From contig CBFFRP010000133.1 in NCBI GenBank assembly GCA_965644295.1, forward strand, positions 124,001 to 188,000: DNA of 64,000 nt. The letters run 5' to 3'. Source of the DNA: Paraphysomonas bandaiensis (lineage: Eukaryota; Chrysophyceae). Under the pieces are notes generated by a model. That model did not search any database. It worked only from the letters and a program-made list of their open reading frames with translations, and was not told where the DNA came from. A program made the position numbers and the translations under genes. Of this stretch, positions 11,581 through 23,141 are shown one piece after another; position 1 is the first letter of the stretch; every line of letters starts with the position of its first letter.

Positions 11581-12981
11581 TTAGCACTCCACTTTTCTTA
11601 TTTCTATATTGTTAGGGTCACCATTGCCTTCGTCCAATTCTTGTGTTACATTGTGCACGCTTGTGCCGACGTCAGGTTTGAGTCGAAGCGACTCGTCTAC
11701 GTGTTCTTTGTTGTCTTCATTTGAACATCGCATTTGAGAGCTTTCGCTGAATCCTTTCTTCACTATAACGATATCCTGCGCAAGTGCACTCTCTCCAAGA
11801 CCCACACCATCCATATCTGTGAGGGTACTGTGCTGAAGGTCGTATCCCAGAGCGATGTCGCCTGCACTCAACAGATGGCCTATATGAGTGTTGACCCGAA
11901 ATGTTGTGTCATTTACTCCAAAATCACTCTCACGAGCAACTTCGACTTCTGCCAAAGTTTCATTACAAGAGTCAGTTGGGTTCCCGCTCACATTATTAAC
12001 AGCTTCCACATCCAGCACCACAAAGCGAACTAATTGGCGGGGTAACATAACTGCTTGAACAGGAGAGGAAAAATACTTTGCTGCCGACACCTCCGTCCTC
12101 CTGGAGGTCCATGGGCTTACAAAGTGAAGATTCGAAGAAACTTTTTCCACCAGTATGAGCTCTGAAGGGCGCCTCCCCTCTCTTGGGAGCAGAACCAGGT
12201 CCCCTTTTGCAAGTGGAACCACATCAACAACATACACATGTTCATACTTTTGCTTATTCGATTTGCGGTCAGCAGACACAAGCTTCTTCGATGTTTTTAC
12301 CCTGGATGGTAGGAGGGAAGTTATGAAGCTGATTACCTTTTCAGCCTGATTTTTATGTTTAAAGAAAAAGTCCAGTCCATACTTGACAACCTCAATGCCA
12401 AGCATGAGGTTATGGAGTCCTGCTTTCGTGAGGGCAGTTTCTAAAGCTAAGAGTGACCGCGACTCGCTTCCACGTTGTCGCAATTGCACCATCGCCCCCC
12501 AAGAGTGGTCAGTCGCAGTTCGGATGCACTCTAGACACTGTCTATACTGAATGACATACTCAACTTCTAAGCGCTGCCGGAGCTCAGCTTTGCCATCTAA
12601 AACAGACTTCTCGACATCAATACCGATCCTCAATCGCCTGGAGTGAGGCTCTGTCCACACCCAGAATGCATCAATTAGCTTCGTTTTGCTCAGCCCTCCC
12701 ACTTTCTTGAGACACACTGACAACAGACTCGGCGACTCCAACTCTGCAAGAATATTAAACACACAAGCAACATATAACCGAACAATCAAACCGTGGTGTG
12801 TCCACGTGTCTTTTTGAGTGAGCCACCTATCACACTTCTTGCACTGTGTCATCTCACATTGTCTTGATATGCCTTCCGTTATGTCCACCTGCCCCCGCAA
12901 GCATTCGATACACATCGCTGCGTCATTCGGAATAATCGCCTTCCCGCATAAGCAGCATGCTATAGTCGAAAAAGATGACAT
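11581..12981 (-). CDS. NMD3: 60S ribosomal export protein NMD3
   Basis: NMD3 is the adaptor that binds 60S pre-ribosomes in the nucleus and recruits the exportin CRM1. The start is the first ATG, 12981. The N-terminus carries the expected zinc-binding cysteine pairs (CCLC near residue 10, CIEC near 25, CKKC near 48), then the family signatures DITEGI, LCLKK-like (VCLKKVGGL), WTEPHSRRL, VEYVIQ and GLDFFF. One intron of 48 nt (12744-12791) interrupts the gene after the WTHH codons. It is a multiple of three and lacks stops, so an ORF finder keeps it; removing it restores HHELESPSLLSVCLKK as in the family. The mature protein is about 450 residues, a little shorter than the human protein (503). 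The last 100 residues are poorly conserved and acidic. Confidence 0.95.
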   Translation of the reverse strand: MSSFSTIACCLCGKAIIPNDAAMCIECLRGQVDITEGISRQCEMTQCKKCDRWLTQKDTWTHHGLIVRLYVACVFNILAELESPSLLSVCLKKVGGLSKTKLIDAFWVWTEPHSRRLRIGIDVEKSVLDGKAELRQRLEVEYVIQYRQCLECIRTATDHSWGAMVQLRQRGSESRSLLALETALTKAGLHNLMLGIEVVKYGLDFFFKHKNQAEKVISFITSLLPSRVKTSKKLVSADRKSNKQKYEHVYVVDVVPLAKGDLVLLPREGRRPSELILVEKVSSNLHFVSPWTSRRTEVSAAKYFSSPVQAVMLPRQLVRFVVLDVEAVNNVSGNPTDSCNETLAEVEVARESDFGVNDTTFRVNTHIGHLLSAGDIALGYDLQHSTLTDMDGVGLGESALAQDIVIVKKGFSESSQMRCSNEDNKEHVDESLRLKPDVGTSVHNVTQELDEGNGDPNNIEIRKVEC

Positions 12982-14235
12982 TGACTCGAGTCGTGCACGC
13001 AAATTTACACCAGTAATAAGCACGGGACACGAGTTCCTGTTAGGATGGCAGTCTGTTCCGTACCAGTGTACTCGTTCGCTGTTCTTGATGAGCTTCTACG
13101 CACAGTGCTGTAGTCCTACGTATATATATAGTACTATAGTATACCAGTGTGTGTGTTCCTACACTCTCGTTATGGTGGACGAATTTAGACAATTGACGTA
13201 GCGTATTTATACTCTATCGTATCGGCATCCTTGTTCGTATATTTTTGTTCAAAGATGCCTCTACTATTGAGTCAACAATTATATGTATTCCAGCCGTAGT
13301 TGTGTAGCAGTAATATAGAGGAGTTTTGCTTCAATCTATTTCCGAAAATAGACTGGGTTGCATACCTCTGTTGCCATATCTTCAAAAGGTGCGGCTAATT
13401 GAGAGCGTATACTATCAGTCACTGCACATATACACTACGCTTGAGCTATCTATCAAACAGACCTGACTATGTCCCAATATGACTACATGACATTAAATGA
13501 GCATGTCTACTAGCGAACTGTTGGAGGGGTTTCATCACTTCCCTCAAGGTTGTATTCTTGGTATTCTTCTCATGAAATAAGTGTAAACAGCTACTGCTGA
13601 CTGTAACGTCATTGCGAGAGCAGTTGTCATACAGAACCGGCTGTCAGGTTCCTTATTATTTGGTATGCACAACTCCAGGACATGGACTTTTCATGACTAA
13701 AGACGAACCCCATTGAGGCTTTGCTAGGGTGATTATACTTTATATTGACACCAACCTAGTGATTTCATTTCCCCTCCATATTGACCCATCTGTTTTAGCA
13801 ATGTAAGGTAGCCATTCTGTGTGTTCTATTGCTATTAGTGCCGTAATTCTTCCTAGTACAATGATCTACAGGTCTTACGTTTTTGAGTGGCCCTATATAC
13901 CTACCAGGGTCTCCAAACCACCACAGATCCCATATAGTTTTCATATTATATAATGGAAAACAACTCTTCCTGGAACGAAATCGGATCGAAGTTGAGAATA
14001 AACATTTCTTCTTTCTGTTCGACCATCAGTAATAGTAATAGTTAATCTTCAGTGTGTTGTATCCAAAAAATTAGCCGTCGCTTTATTTGGTCAAACATAT
14101 TCGTAGTTATGACATCATCGACGTTATCCGATCTATCTATAATTATAATAGAAACTGAATTCGAGGTAAACAGAGAAGCCAATATCCCTCGTGTCGTGTT
14201 GAACTTTTTGGTGAGCATCATTTCTTGAAATAGCG
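12982..14235. other. Intergenic
   Basis: Upstream of NMD3. No gene or RNA recognised. The last 8 bases before 14244 (ACATATAT, 14236-14243) are the left target-site duplication of the hAT element. Confidence 0.4.
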
Positions 14236-14321
14236 ACATATATCAGGGCTAGGGAACAATATATTGATTGGGGCACCTGCTCATATTGTTTCTGTTAAAG
14301 TAGCTCACAGTACTATTGCCT

Positions 14322-17300
14322 TTCCTTTTTCGTTTTTTTCATCTAACATTCCGCTATCGCTCCATATTGACCCCCTCAGGGCTTTAAAATTATATAAATA
14401 AAATATAATATCAAATCAAACTGAAATAAGAGAGTAATATAATTAAGATAAGGTTTTTTTGCGGCCCGCCAGGGCCCTCTAAAATTAATTTTTTTCAGTT
14501 TTTGCCTCCTGAAGATTTTGATTTGTTATATTATTTCAGTTATTGTCTTTTAAAGATTTCGAGTTTTGAAAAAAGAAATGTGATTGGTTTTTAATTTCGA
14601 CTTTTTGAAAACTTAATACAAATTCATTAATAATTTTGTCATTAAGCAGGCGATTAATAATGCATGATTCTAATTCAGAAGAATCAGGGAGAAAAGATAG
14701 TTGTAATAGCGATGATCTCCCTACAACTTTTCAGTGGGAAGGTTTCAGATACACTATCAAGCAGAGGAAGAGGCTTCAAGATGGTTCGGTATAATACATT
14801 CTCTATCAGTAAGCCACTGATCCATATATTTAGGAAATTTGAAGGGTTATTATCGGTGCTCAAAACACCGGAAAGGAAGAACATGTGGCTGTCCAGCTAA
14901 ATTGACAATTCTTGTTCACGAGCAAGCAGAAGAATCTGATGAAAAACTAATAATTTCAAAGGGGAAAGAGGAGCACAAATGTGGTGCCGCCACCTTTATA
15001 TTGCCTTCAGATTCACCAACATCTGATGATAATTCCAAGGAGAGGTCGTCGTTTTGTAAAGGTGTATATGACGCAAGTGGTGAAATGAAACAACTTTGTG
15101 AAGCAATGGCGTTGAAAGATGTTTCGAAGTCCTCCATTGCGATTGCAAATGAAGTTGCGGAAACAACGCGAGAGAAATATAAGCAGCTCGGTGAGAAAAT
15201 TGATATTTTTTTTCTTTTTGCTGTTTTAACTTTATTTTCTTTTGCTTATATTTCGGTAGGAATGCCATATAGATATCTCGAAACGTCGAAACTCAAAGCT
15301 TTGGTGCATCAGTGTAGACGTTTAGAGTTCAATGATTGGGAAGGAATTATATCGTCGTATCCGCTTGTGAACTGTGCTGATGACGACGAGAGACTATTTT
15401 TACAGTTCAATACTTCAATCAATGTTAGCAATCAGATGCAGAAGATAATTGGCTTTGCACATCCTGATTTAATCAATATTGTAAAGGGTGGTCCGGTCCA
15501 TCTCTTTATAGACTGTACTTTTAAGTGTGTGCCAAAGGGATTTTCTCAGTGTCTAGTAATTATGATATATGACTACGCCTCTCGTCCCTATACATTCCTG
15601 TATTTTATATATTGCTGCAATCGAAGTTTGAAGAAGTGTATTCCATGGCTCTTTATTTGAGTAAGGCCTCAACAGATTTCATGATGGAGATCATCAATGG
15701 CTCAGTGGATTTCGAGAAGGGTCTGGTGAATGCTATCAAACGGAACTTTGAGGGCAAGCCTGTAACTGGATGCGCGTTTCACTGGAAGCAAGCAATCCGT
15801 AGGAAATTGTTCAGCCTGGGTATTCCCGATGAGGTGATTTCGCCATTGATGAATAAAACTGGTCTCATCAACATTCTATTAACAATTCCTATTGAAGATA
15901 TTGAGCCTAAAGGGATACCATATGTGCGCCAACATTTTGACGAAGGTGTTCACCGAGCCAAGTTTGACATATTCTGGAAATACTTCGTGAAGACCTGGAT
16001 GCTCTCGTACGATCCTAATGATTGGAATGTGCATGGCATTGTAACAGACGAGTCATCAACATCCCGCTTGATTAATAGAACCAACAACCCACTGGAAAGG
16101 TTTAACAGAAAGCTGAACGAGGCTTTTCCCACTGCGCATCCTTCCGTGGTGTTATATGTGAGTACTATTCGGAAGCTAAGTCAAGAATACGTCGAACTTC
16201 GAAACAAAATTCTCAGGGGTCATGCATCCCGGCCGAAACATCTGCCATTCCAGCAATTCACATTGCCAGAGGACTACGCTGCATTTGAAATGGACAGGTC
16301 AGTCCAAAGGAGTAAGTTTGCGCAGCTCAACCAATACAAGTTTTTGATTGGGAAGAGCCACTATGATCCTGAGGATGGGTGCATGTACGAGGTGAGGTAC
16401 GAGGGGTCCATCGTTGGCTATCGCGAGCAGTGCAAACTGCAGAATGGGTATGTTGTCGATGTACCCACTGATGATTGTATTTCAATTGAGGAGATAGTGA
16501 AATACACTGGATGTGGCAAGGAGTCTACAGTGACAGCCGAAGACTGTGCTTTCACCGAGGAGATTGAGACATGCTGTATTGCCGCCGGCAGGGCTCAGAC
16601 CGGCGCCAAAGGCCGGTATAGGGCCGGTGGGGCCGGCCCCGGCGTTGTTTAGGGGCGGGGGCCTGGGGGCAGTGGACGCCGGCTCGTAGAGTCGAAGCGT
16701 GGGGAGCCCCCAGCTCCGAAAAATGTTTTGGTATAAAGTTGCTCTTGCTTAAGATATTAATAACTCTTGCTAAATTTGACCCTTTGCTTTGTGCGTAATA
16801 CTGCCCTTTGCTTCGTGCGTTATTGTTGCTTGTGGTTGTAGTGTGTGTTTTTAATTAAGAATTATTGTTATTATTGTTAGTTGTAGTAGAGGGCCAAATG
16901 CGGGCCGAGGGCCCTAGCGGGCCGAGGGCCAAAAAGGGCCAAAATTAAATTTTTCCATAATTAAAAATACTCTTAAACGTGAATTCAGGAGTAATAGAAG
17001 ACATAGAAGATACAAAGAATGTCGATAACATAAGTGTGCTTGAAAAATTCAAGAAACAAAAAGAACAAACCAAAGAATTACAAAATATATGAGAACTATA
17101 TGAAAGAAGAGAATAAAGAAAAAGATAAACAAGAACAACAAAAGATAGAAGACGATAGAATAATGAAAGAGTTAAAAGAGATAGACGAGGAATAAACTAT
17201 AGATGGTGTAGCATTTTCAGGAACTCAAGACTAAACGTTATTCACTGAAGCAGTAACAACAACTAAAAGATATTCAATTATAAGGATTGTTATTGCCTCA

Positions 17301-17590
17301 GCAGGTTATAATATTATGTTTAATACTATCAATTTTAGATTAACAGGTGATACAGGCAGTTTAGATTCTTATTTCAAAACCTTAAAAATACACAATATAT
17401 ACCCATCAACATAACTCTATTTCTATATTACTTTTTAAAATTTCACTGTTAAGAGTAAATTTTATTATATTACTATTATAGTACTTTCTTATTTAAGTTT
17501 AATTTGATATATTTTATTTTAATTTTAAAGGGCGTAAATATGGAGCGATAGCAAAATGTTAGATGAAATGAAAGGAAATTGAATTTTATT
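14322..17590 (+). mobile_element. Mutator-like element (MULE) with long terminal inverted repeats
   Basis: The inverted repeats are about 115-120 bp: 14337-14455 on the left and, reversed, 17460-17572 on the right. They share TTTCATCTAACATT, then GCTATCGCTCCATATT and an AT-rich tail. The element is about 3.2 kb and encodes one transposase. Outer ends are approximate because the flanks are poly-T-rich. A 9-10 bp target duplication, usual for MULEs, could not be fixed; CTATTG occurs near both edges. Between the transposase gene and the right end is a G-rich minisatellite-like stretch (16890-16945) with repeated GGGCC blocks. Confidence 0.8.
14660..16652 (+). pseudogene. MULE transposase with FLYWCH-like zinc finger, frameshifted
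   Basis: Exons inferred at 14660-14783, 14834-15190 and 15260-16652, with introns of 50 nt (14784-14833) and 69 nt (15191-15259, in frame and stop-free). The N-terminal part has KGYYRCS, a CGCPAK motif and EEHKC, as in FLYWCH/WRKY-type fingers of Mutator transposases. The core shows the MULE DDE signatures: FIDCTFK (first Asp), NGSVDFEKG with CAFHWKQA (second Asp plus the CxxH-like block) and NPLERFNRKLN (catalytic Glu). Near 15588 the frame must shift by one to continue from SRPY to the conserved VFYILLQSKFEE, so this copy looks recently inactivated by a single indel (or the assembly has an error there). The tail after residue 560 is Gly/Ala-rich. Confidence 0.85.
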
Positions 17591-17639
17591 TCTTTGTCAT
17601 GTTTGTGTGTGCAATCTATTGTGATTGCCATAGTAGTGA

Positions 17640-17722
17640 ATGTCTGATTATTTAGCAATAGGCGTTGAGACCTTGCATCAATTAGTGGCTAGAAGAATGC
17701 TAGTCATACTAGTTATGATTGC
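17640..17722 (-). repeat. R-A fragment
   Basis: Short reversed piece of R-A (TTAGCAATAGGCGTTGAGAC, then a block ending ATACTAGTTATG) lying between the MULE right end and the resumed hAT sequence. It indicates a further insertion at the same spot. Confidence 0.5.
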
Positions 17723-18869
17723 CATATAAGAAAAGATTCTCAACTGTAGGGTGCAAAATAAACTTCCATAAATATATCCGTAATAAGCCTATATTACTGC
17801 CTGTTTTTACGTATCGCCCGCTCTGCACTCTCTATACATGTACACTATTTCTCTTAAAATAATGTACTGTACCATATATCATACTGATAAGAAGAGACGC
17901 CTGAACGATAAAATGCTTACCATAGTAGAGATATTATTTACATCTGTTTTTGGAGTCGGACTTAAGACATAATCCCAATGTCAATGAGCTATGACATCGG
18001 CAGCAAAGAGATGTGACGATACCTGACGAAGGCAGAAGACCCCTCATACAACAAGCAGATATAAGGAATGCTTATACGGGGACGCTAAAACAAATTAAGA
18101 ATGCTCCCTTGCTACGTGGTCATACCAGTCTGCTACCAGAAGGATTGATGTCTCACGATGCTCCTCTATCTTTTAGATCCTACTACTCGACGAATTGAAA
18201 AGTAATGTAGTCTTTGTCAATAGCAACGTTGTGGGTTTCATGCTATCTACACAAGTATGGTATGTACACAAGTGTTTAATTGTACACAACTGAATAACGA
18301 TGCTACTATTATTGCAATAGTATTAGTTGGATAACGATCAATATTATTGTTGGTGAGGCGCTATCTAACAATAGTATCTTGCAATAATATTTTGTTCCCT
18401 GACATATATATATAGCTTTTTAGACAGCCATCATGTTATATATTATACCCTGGTAACTTTTACTGGCCCTGAGTTATATGCACTTTTCCTTGTCTCGACA
18501 CTACTATGCCTGTACGTTTTCTACTATTTGAATCTAACTTCCTTTACAATCTATAAAAAACATGTAGGAATATAGAAAATATGTAGGAACTGTGAACTTG
18601 CATAACGCCATAACAAATGACTGTGAGTGTATATATCTATGTATAAAGCACCACACTCATAAAAGAGGTAAAAAGTGAACACTGAATATATATCACCACA
18701 ATAATATCAACGGCTAATTCTAAATAATATAACGATGACATCCTAGAGCAGCGTATTTCTTGCACTGCTTGGAGTCTTTCCAAGGCTAATTTTATGATTA
18801 CCATGAGCAGTTTTTGTGGTTGTATTCACTCCTGTGTGCATTTTCACATATAACCCAGGAAAATTTTTC

Positions 18870-19380
18870 GTATTGTTAGACCAGCAAGAAGATGTTTAAG
18901 ACTGGCTTTTTTGGTTCCTCATAACAGTCCAACTCATTGAACATCCTCTTTACCTTCTTAATACCCTTGCTGTAGACCTCATTCACCCCCAGCACTTTTT
19001 CGCAGAATCATCCGAAGCCATAAGGATCTGAGGAATTGAATGAAACTTGACTCACATGTGCAAAGAACTTATCCTTGCATCATTCTTCATCCCACTGTCT
19101 ACGAGCTTTACATTCTTTCGGATGTTGGCAATTATATCTTTGTTTGCCTCCTCCTTGAAATAATCGTATGGAATCTACTTATACAATTGACCAAATCGGC
19201 CATATTCCTTTAGCAACTAATTCCACCTGAACTTTTGGACGGAATCCGACATCTCGGCATATTGCCCTCATTTCACCAAAACCTTGTTTAAGCCATTCAA
19301 TGATATCTTTCTTCCATTGATAAAATAGTTGCATCCAACCATGCATCTTCCAGCTCCTCAAAATCATACCTACACTAATT
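18870..19380 (-). pseudogene. Decayed coding sequence, unidentified
   Basis: The minus strand reads as coding-like segments in shifting frames: a 62-residue stretch (RSWKMHGWMQLFYQWKKD and on) at 19367-19179, then YDYFKEEANKDIIANIRKN and GINEVYSKGIKKVKRMF-like pieces further down. Amino-acid composition is protein-like, but stops and frameshifts break it about every 50 codons. I do not recognise the family; it lies among transposons and may be part of one. Confidence 0.3.
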
Positions 19381-19861
19381 GAGAATTAATTTCAGGGATA
19401 ATTGCACCAAGGTGATTGCACCCGAGACAACTGAGTATTTAGAAACTGTGCTACCACTAGTCTAAAGTCGTCGTAGATAGATAAACATAGTAGTTCTCTC
19501 ATGTAATAATTGAGAATTAATTTCACCTCTGGTGCTATAAAAATGTGGTACCATTGAAATCCATATTTGATTTGTCTTCACAGAATTCCAACACATCCTC
19601 TCTTTCCAACCACCGTGCGTTGGAATTGATTTCATTATCATGACTTGTTTTAATTCTACCCAGGTATTCCTGAAATCAACGATTATAATTATAAAAGAAG
19701 AATATAAAGTATTGCATCTCTTTTCCCCAAACGTTATACAATTAGGAGAATACTAGAATGGTCTAAGGCACTCGACTAAATTATATATGAGCTCACAAAG
19801 GCACAGCAGAGCCCTACCCTAAGGAACTAAACTCTTCTGTACATCAAGGACTCCAGGGTAG

Positions 19862-20000
19862 CATGGACATAGGACGAGTTGCATGATTATTAAGCCGGAT
19901 CATACGCTCCTGCCCAACCTACTTGTCCTATTACTAACAAACAACTTGTGGTCGGAGTGTTAGGCAAAATATATATGTCTCCTGTATATATGCGACAGAT
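19862..20000 (-). repeat. Dispersed repeat R-C, copy 2
   Basis: Reverse complement of 9455-9612, sharing CGGATCATACGCTCCTGCCC. Differences are mostly point changes. Confidence 0.6.
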
Positions 20001-20159
20001 CTAGATAAGCTGTTCATCTCTATCAGATGATGTTTATCTCTCTAAATCAACTTTGAGACTTGTGCATTCAATTAAAGAAACAGGGTGCGCACATAATTTT
20101 CAAAATAATCTGGTTATTGTTGTCACCAGAAATAAACTCAACCTAATTGAAGTCTAATC

Positions 20160-20600
20160 AGTATTTTACTCTACGGAAGCTGCTTGTTCGTCGCCGCAAG
20201 CACCAAGGTGCGGCCACTTCCGCTCTGAGCTCTTCAGAGGTGAACACCCGGATGCTTGACTTTAGCAAAAGTCTATGAGTGGGCAGAAGAGAGATTCTCT
20301 CTGTGGTACAAAGCACACTAATAAGTGTCACTTGGCCCCTGAGAACTAAACAGGAATCAAGGAATGGGCCCATCTCAAGGGCACCCGGGACAGGGCCCAC
20401 CTGTAGGGTAACCGGGCTACCTGCTTAAGTTCACATTAAGGACTCAGAGCGGAAGTGATCGCACCTTGGTGTTTGCGGTGACACAAAAGCACCTCCCGTA
20501 GCGTTATATAACAGTAGTAGGATAATAGAATATGGATACAGATATTATTAGCGTAATATATATTGAAATCGACTGCGGTAGAGAGCACATATGCAAGAGG
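20160..20600. repeat. R-A / R-B trace / R-A composite, ends inverted
   Basis: A reversed R-A end (20162-20222, CGCCGCAAGCACCAAGGTGC) and a forward R-A copy (20448-20600) flank a middle region with an R-B trace (GGGCACCCGGGACAG, CCGGGCTACCTGCTTAAG). The same three-part order R-A, R-B, R-A is seen at 1-770, but there both R-A copies run the same way. Confidence 0.55.
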
Positions 20601-21694
20601 GTGTATAGCTGGATAGGGGTGGAATATGAGGGCCATCCGGTGTGTTAAGAGGGAGTGTGATGGTGCAAAAGAGGCAACATCTGAGAGAGGAAAGTGGGAC
20701 TGCGAAACAGATACTCTGATAGACCTATTCACAAGATGATCATGATGCACTAGGACGTCCTCAGCTGCCCTTGTTAGTGTCTGTGTTGGTTCAGGGAAAT
20801 AGTTTGTCTGGGGGTTTTCGAGGAGGAGGAAGAGTTTAAGGTGCGTGTGTACGATAGTGTAGCGGTGTTATGAGTGTGTTGGACAAAGAGAAAGAGAGCC
20901 GGGGAATGGTATACATCCTGTAAGACACAGTAGTACAATAGTCGAGTATACTGTATGCAGAATACTGTGTCCATCCAATGAGATGTATTGGCTGTGGGGA
21001 TGATAGATAAACAGCGTGAGGGGGTTCTCTGCTTGCTGCATCGACCCACAGACAAACCATGTTTGGTTGGTTTGGAGATAGCCCTTTTTTGCAGTGGAGA
21101 GGTGTCGAGAGGAGAGGGTTACAGAGAAGGTACATGGAGGCCATGCTCTAATTGGCTGTAACCGGAGAGAGCGGTGTGTTAGTCGAAGGTGTCTACTTGG
21201 GTGATGTCCTATAGGAGCTGTCATCGCTGCATTGGTGCAGGCACGTGGTTTAACTGAAGGCGTTAGGTAAGAGGGTAGTTGCACGGCCAAGTTATGGAAC
21301 TGGAAACATGTACAACATGGTAAGACAAGACGGCAGTGTGGTGTGATACAAAATGCAGCCATGCTTGGGGAGAAGAGAACAATCTGAGCCTGGACCCGCT
21401 GATGTAACACAACCACGGTCTCAATAGAGATATTGAGCTTAGAGCTAGCTAAAAAGGTGTAACTTTTTGTTGGACTGTATTTTCACCAGCATAAGATAAA
21501 GTTTTTTGGTATGTTAAACGTAAGCTTATAGTTAGTGCAATATAGACTGATTGCTATTATGATGATGTTGTAGCACTGTGAGTTAGGAACCACGTCATTC
21601 ACCAACATCAACATTCTGTTCTACAAATCGTACTTTAACAGCTACTATATTTTCAGTTTTTTTGTATACTTGTAATAGCTACTCCTATAGTGTA
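20601..21694. other. Unexplained region between repeats
   Basis: Somewhat GC-richer than surrounding intergenic DNA. Minus-strand frames of 90-180 codons overlap in several phases and look random. No gene recognised. It may be the interior of the element whose R-A end lies at 20448. Confidence 0.3.
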
Positions 21695-21888
21695 GTCATG
21701 TACTTCAAGTACGCACGTAGGAGTTGGTTGTAGTTCAATAGGTAGAGGTCTAAATAGTTTGTCTTGCATTCATCTAACGCCTATTGCTAATAATAAGACT
21801 TTCAATATTGTATTGTTGGACCAGTTTCAATATTATTGGTGAGACGCTATCTAACAATAGTATTGCAATATATGGTTCCCTGATCCTG
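21695..21888 (+). repeat. R-A fragment abutting a hAT right end
   Basis: An R-A-like tail (AACGCCTATTGCTAATAATA, AAGACTTTCAATAT) runs directly into the right terminus of a hAT copy: GCTATCTAACAATAGTATTG followed by GTTCCCTGATCCTG at 21888. This hAT copy has lost its left part. Confidence 0.55.
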
Positions 21889-21898
21889 CTAGGTAAAC

Positions 21899-22639
21899 CA
21901 GGGATAGAGAACAATATATTGTATTGCAATCAATACATTGTACAATATATTGATTGGTGGAGTGGTCAAATATTCCATCAATAGTGTTTTTGTTAAAAGA
22001 GCTCACAATACTATTGCAATAATAGTCATATAAGAGAAGATTCTCAACTGTAGGGTGCAAAATGGATATAAATAACCGAGAAATTGATTACAACATTACA
22101 AAGGATAATGAAGCTGATGTTGACTATGCGACTAAAAATCTTCAGTCAGCTCAAAAAATTAAGAAACGTACAGATCCACGAGTCATTAACGGCTGCCTGG
22201 CCTTGGTATGTACTTCCAATACATGGGAACGTCTGTTCAGCACAGCTAAACATATTATATCAGTGTTGCGCAAAAGTATCCATCCTACTTAATATGCTGT
22301 TGTTTTAGAAAGCTATTCGACAGTTATGGCCGGATACTAGCATATTTCAATTAATTCTGTGGATGAATATGGTGATGTTGACCTCACCGATGATGGCTCA
22401 GAGGATGAGGACGAGGTGGATTTTTAGTAGCTATAAGCAGCAGTTGGTTTGGTTGTCATGTGATCTTAATGACTAATACTAAAAATGAAATCTACGGATG
22501 TGTTTACCTACAGATTAGTCAAACTAAGATATCGCAATATATTGTAATTGTATTGTAGGACCGGTTTAAAAAATCCATCAATACTATTGATGGAACGCTA
22601 TCTAACAATAGTATTGCAATATATTGTTCCCTATCCCTG
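21899..22639 (+). mobile_element. Short hAT copy (deletion derivative)
   Basis: About 741 bp. The left end is CAGGGATAGAGAACAATA and the right end is the inverted GTTCCCTATCCCTG. Flanking 8-mers AGGTAAAC (21891-21898) and CTGTAAAC (22640-22647) agree at six of eight positions, consistent with an aged target duplication. The interior keeps only the C-terminal piece of a transposase. Confidence 0.75.
22062..22310 (+). pseudogene. hAT transposase C-terminal dimerisation fragment
   Basis: Encodes an acidic lead, then CTSNTWERLFSTAKHIISVL, the typical hAT dimerisation motif (S/T-SN-x-x-ERLFS-x-A), before a stop. Only about 75 codons survive. The catalytic part is absent, so it cannot be an active transposase. 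Confidence 0.75.
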
Positions 22640-22647
22640 CTGTAAAC

Positions 22648-23141
22648 TATCTCATCACCAATCGTTAAATTCCATATAATACATCTTTGATTGCTAAAAT
22701 GGCAATACTCAATACTCCGCTCTCAGTCAGAAAACTAGTGTCAATTGTAAAGTATAGTATCAATCATTATAATTCTTATATACGCCGGATAACATTCCAT
22801 AGGCATTTAAATTATATATCCGGTCGGTAGGATTACGACAAGGATTCATAGTAGTTCCATCTATTGGCTGACTAAGTATGCTAATTCAATGAACTAACAA
22901 TATCAGTTTCACAATAATATCTCACATATACAATCAATAAACATAGCATCGACAGGAAGCCAGGAATTGTATTTGCAATCTTCATATGACAAAGAGACTC
23001 ACGTTGCTGCAGCAGCATGCCAGAGTAGTGGGACATGCAAGCGAAACGAGAAGGTAAATCCTAATACAGATACTATACACAAATCGCAGGGTTCACGCGC
23101 ATTGTACGCAAGAAAGAGGAACTCATTAGAGGTGGTAGCTC
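22648..23141. other. Intergenic, 3' flank of kinase gene
   Basis: AT-rich; nothing recognised beyond the hAT boundary. Confidence 0.4.

Larger units (their letters stand above)
14244..18401. mobile_element. hAT-type DNA transposon interrupted by a MULE
   Basis: The left end starts CAGGGCTAGGGAACAATA and the right end finishes in TTTTGTTCCCTG, its inverted counterpart with a small deletion. An exact 8-bp duplication, ACATATAT, flanks the element (14236-14243 and 18402-18409), the hallmark of hAT insertion. Sequence just inside the left end (to about 14321) and from about 17722 onwards (TCTCAACTGTAGGGTGCAAA) matches a continuous stretch of the shorter hAT copy at 21899-22639. The material between, including a whole MULE, is therefore a later insertion. 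No intact hAT transposase remains in this copy. Confidence 0.8.

Noticed and set aside
20868-21416. 182-residue minus-strand ORF and overlapping companions
   Set aside because: Three overlapping frames of similar length with Cys/His/Pro-rich composition; looks like chance in a slightly GC-richer stretch.
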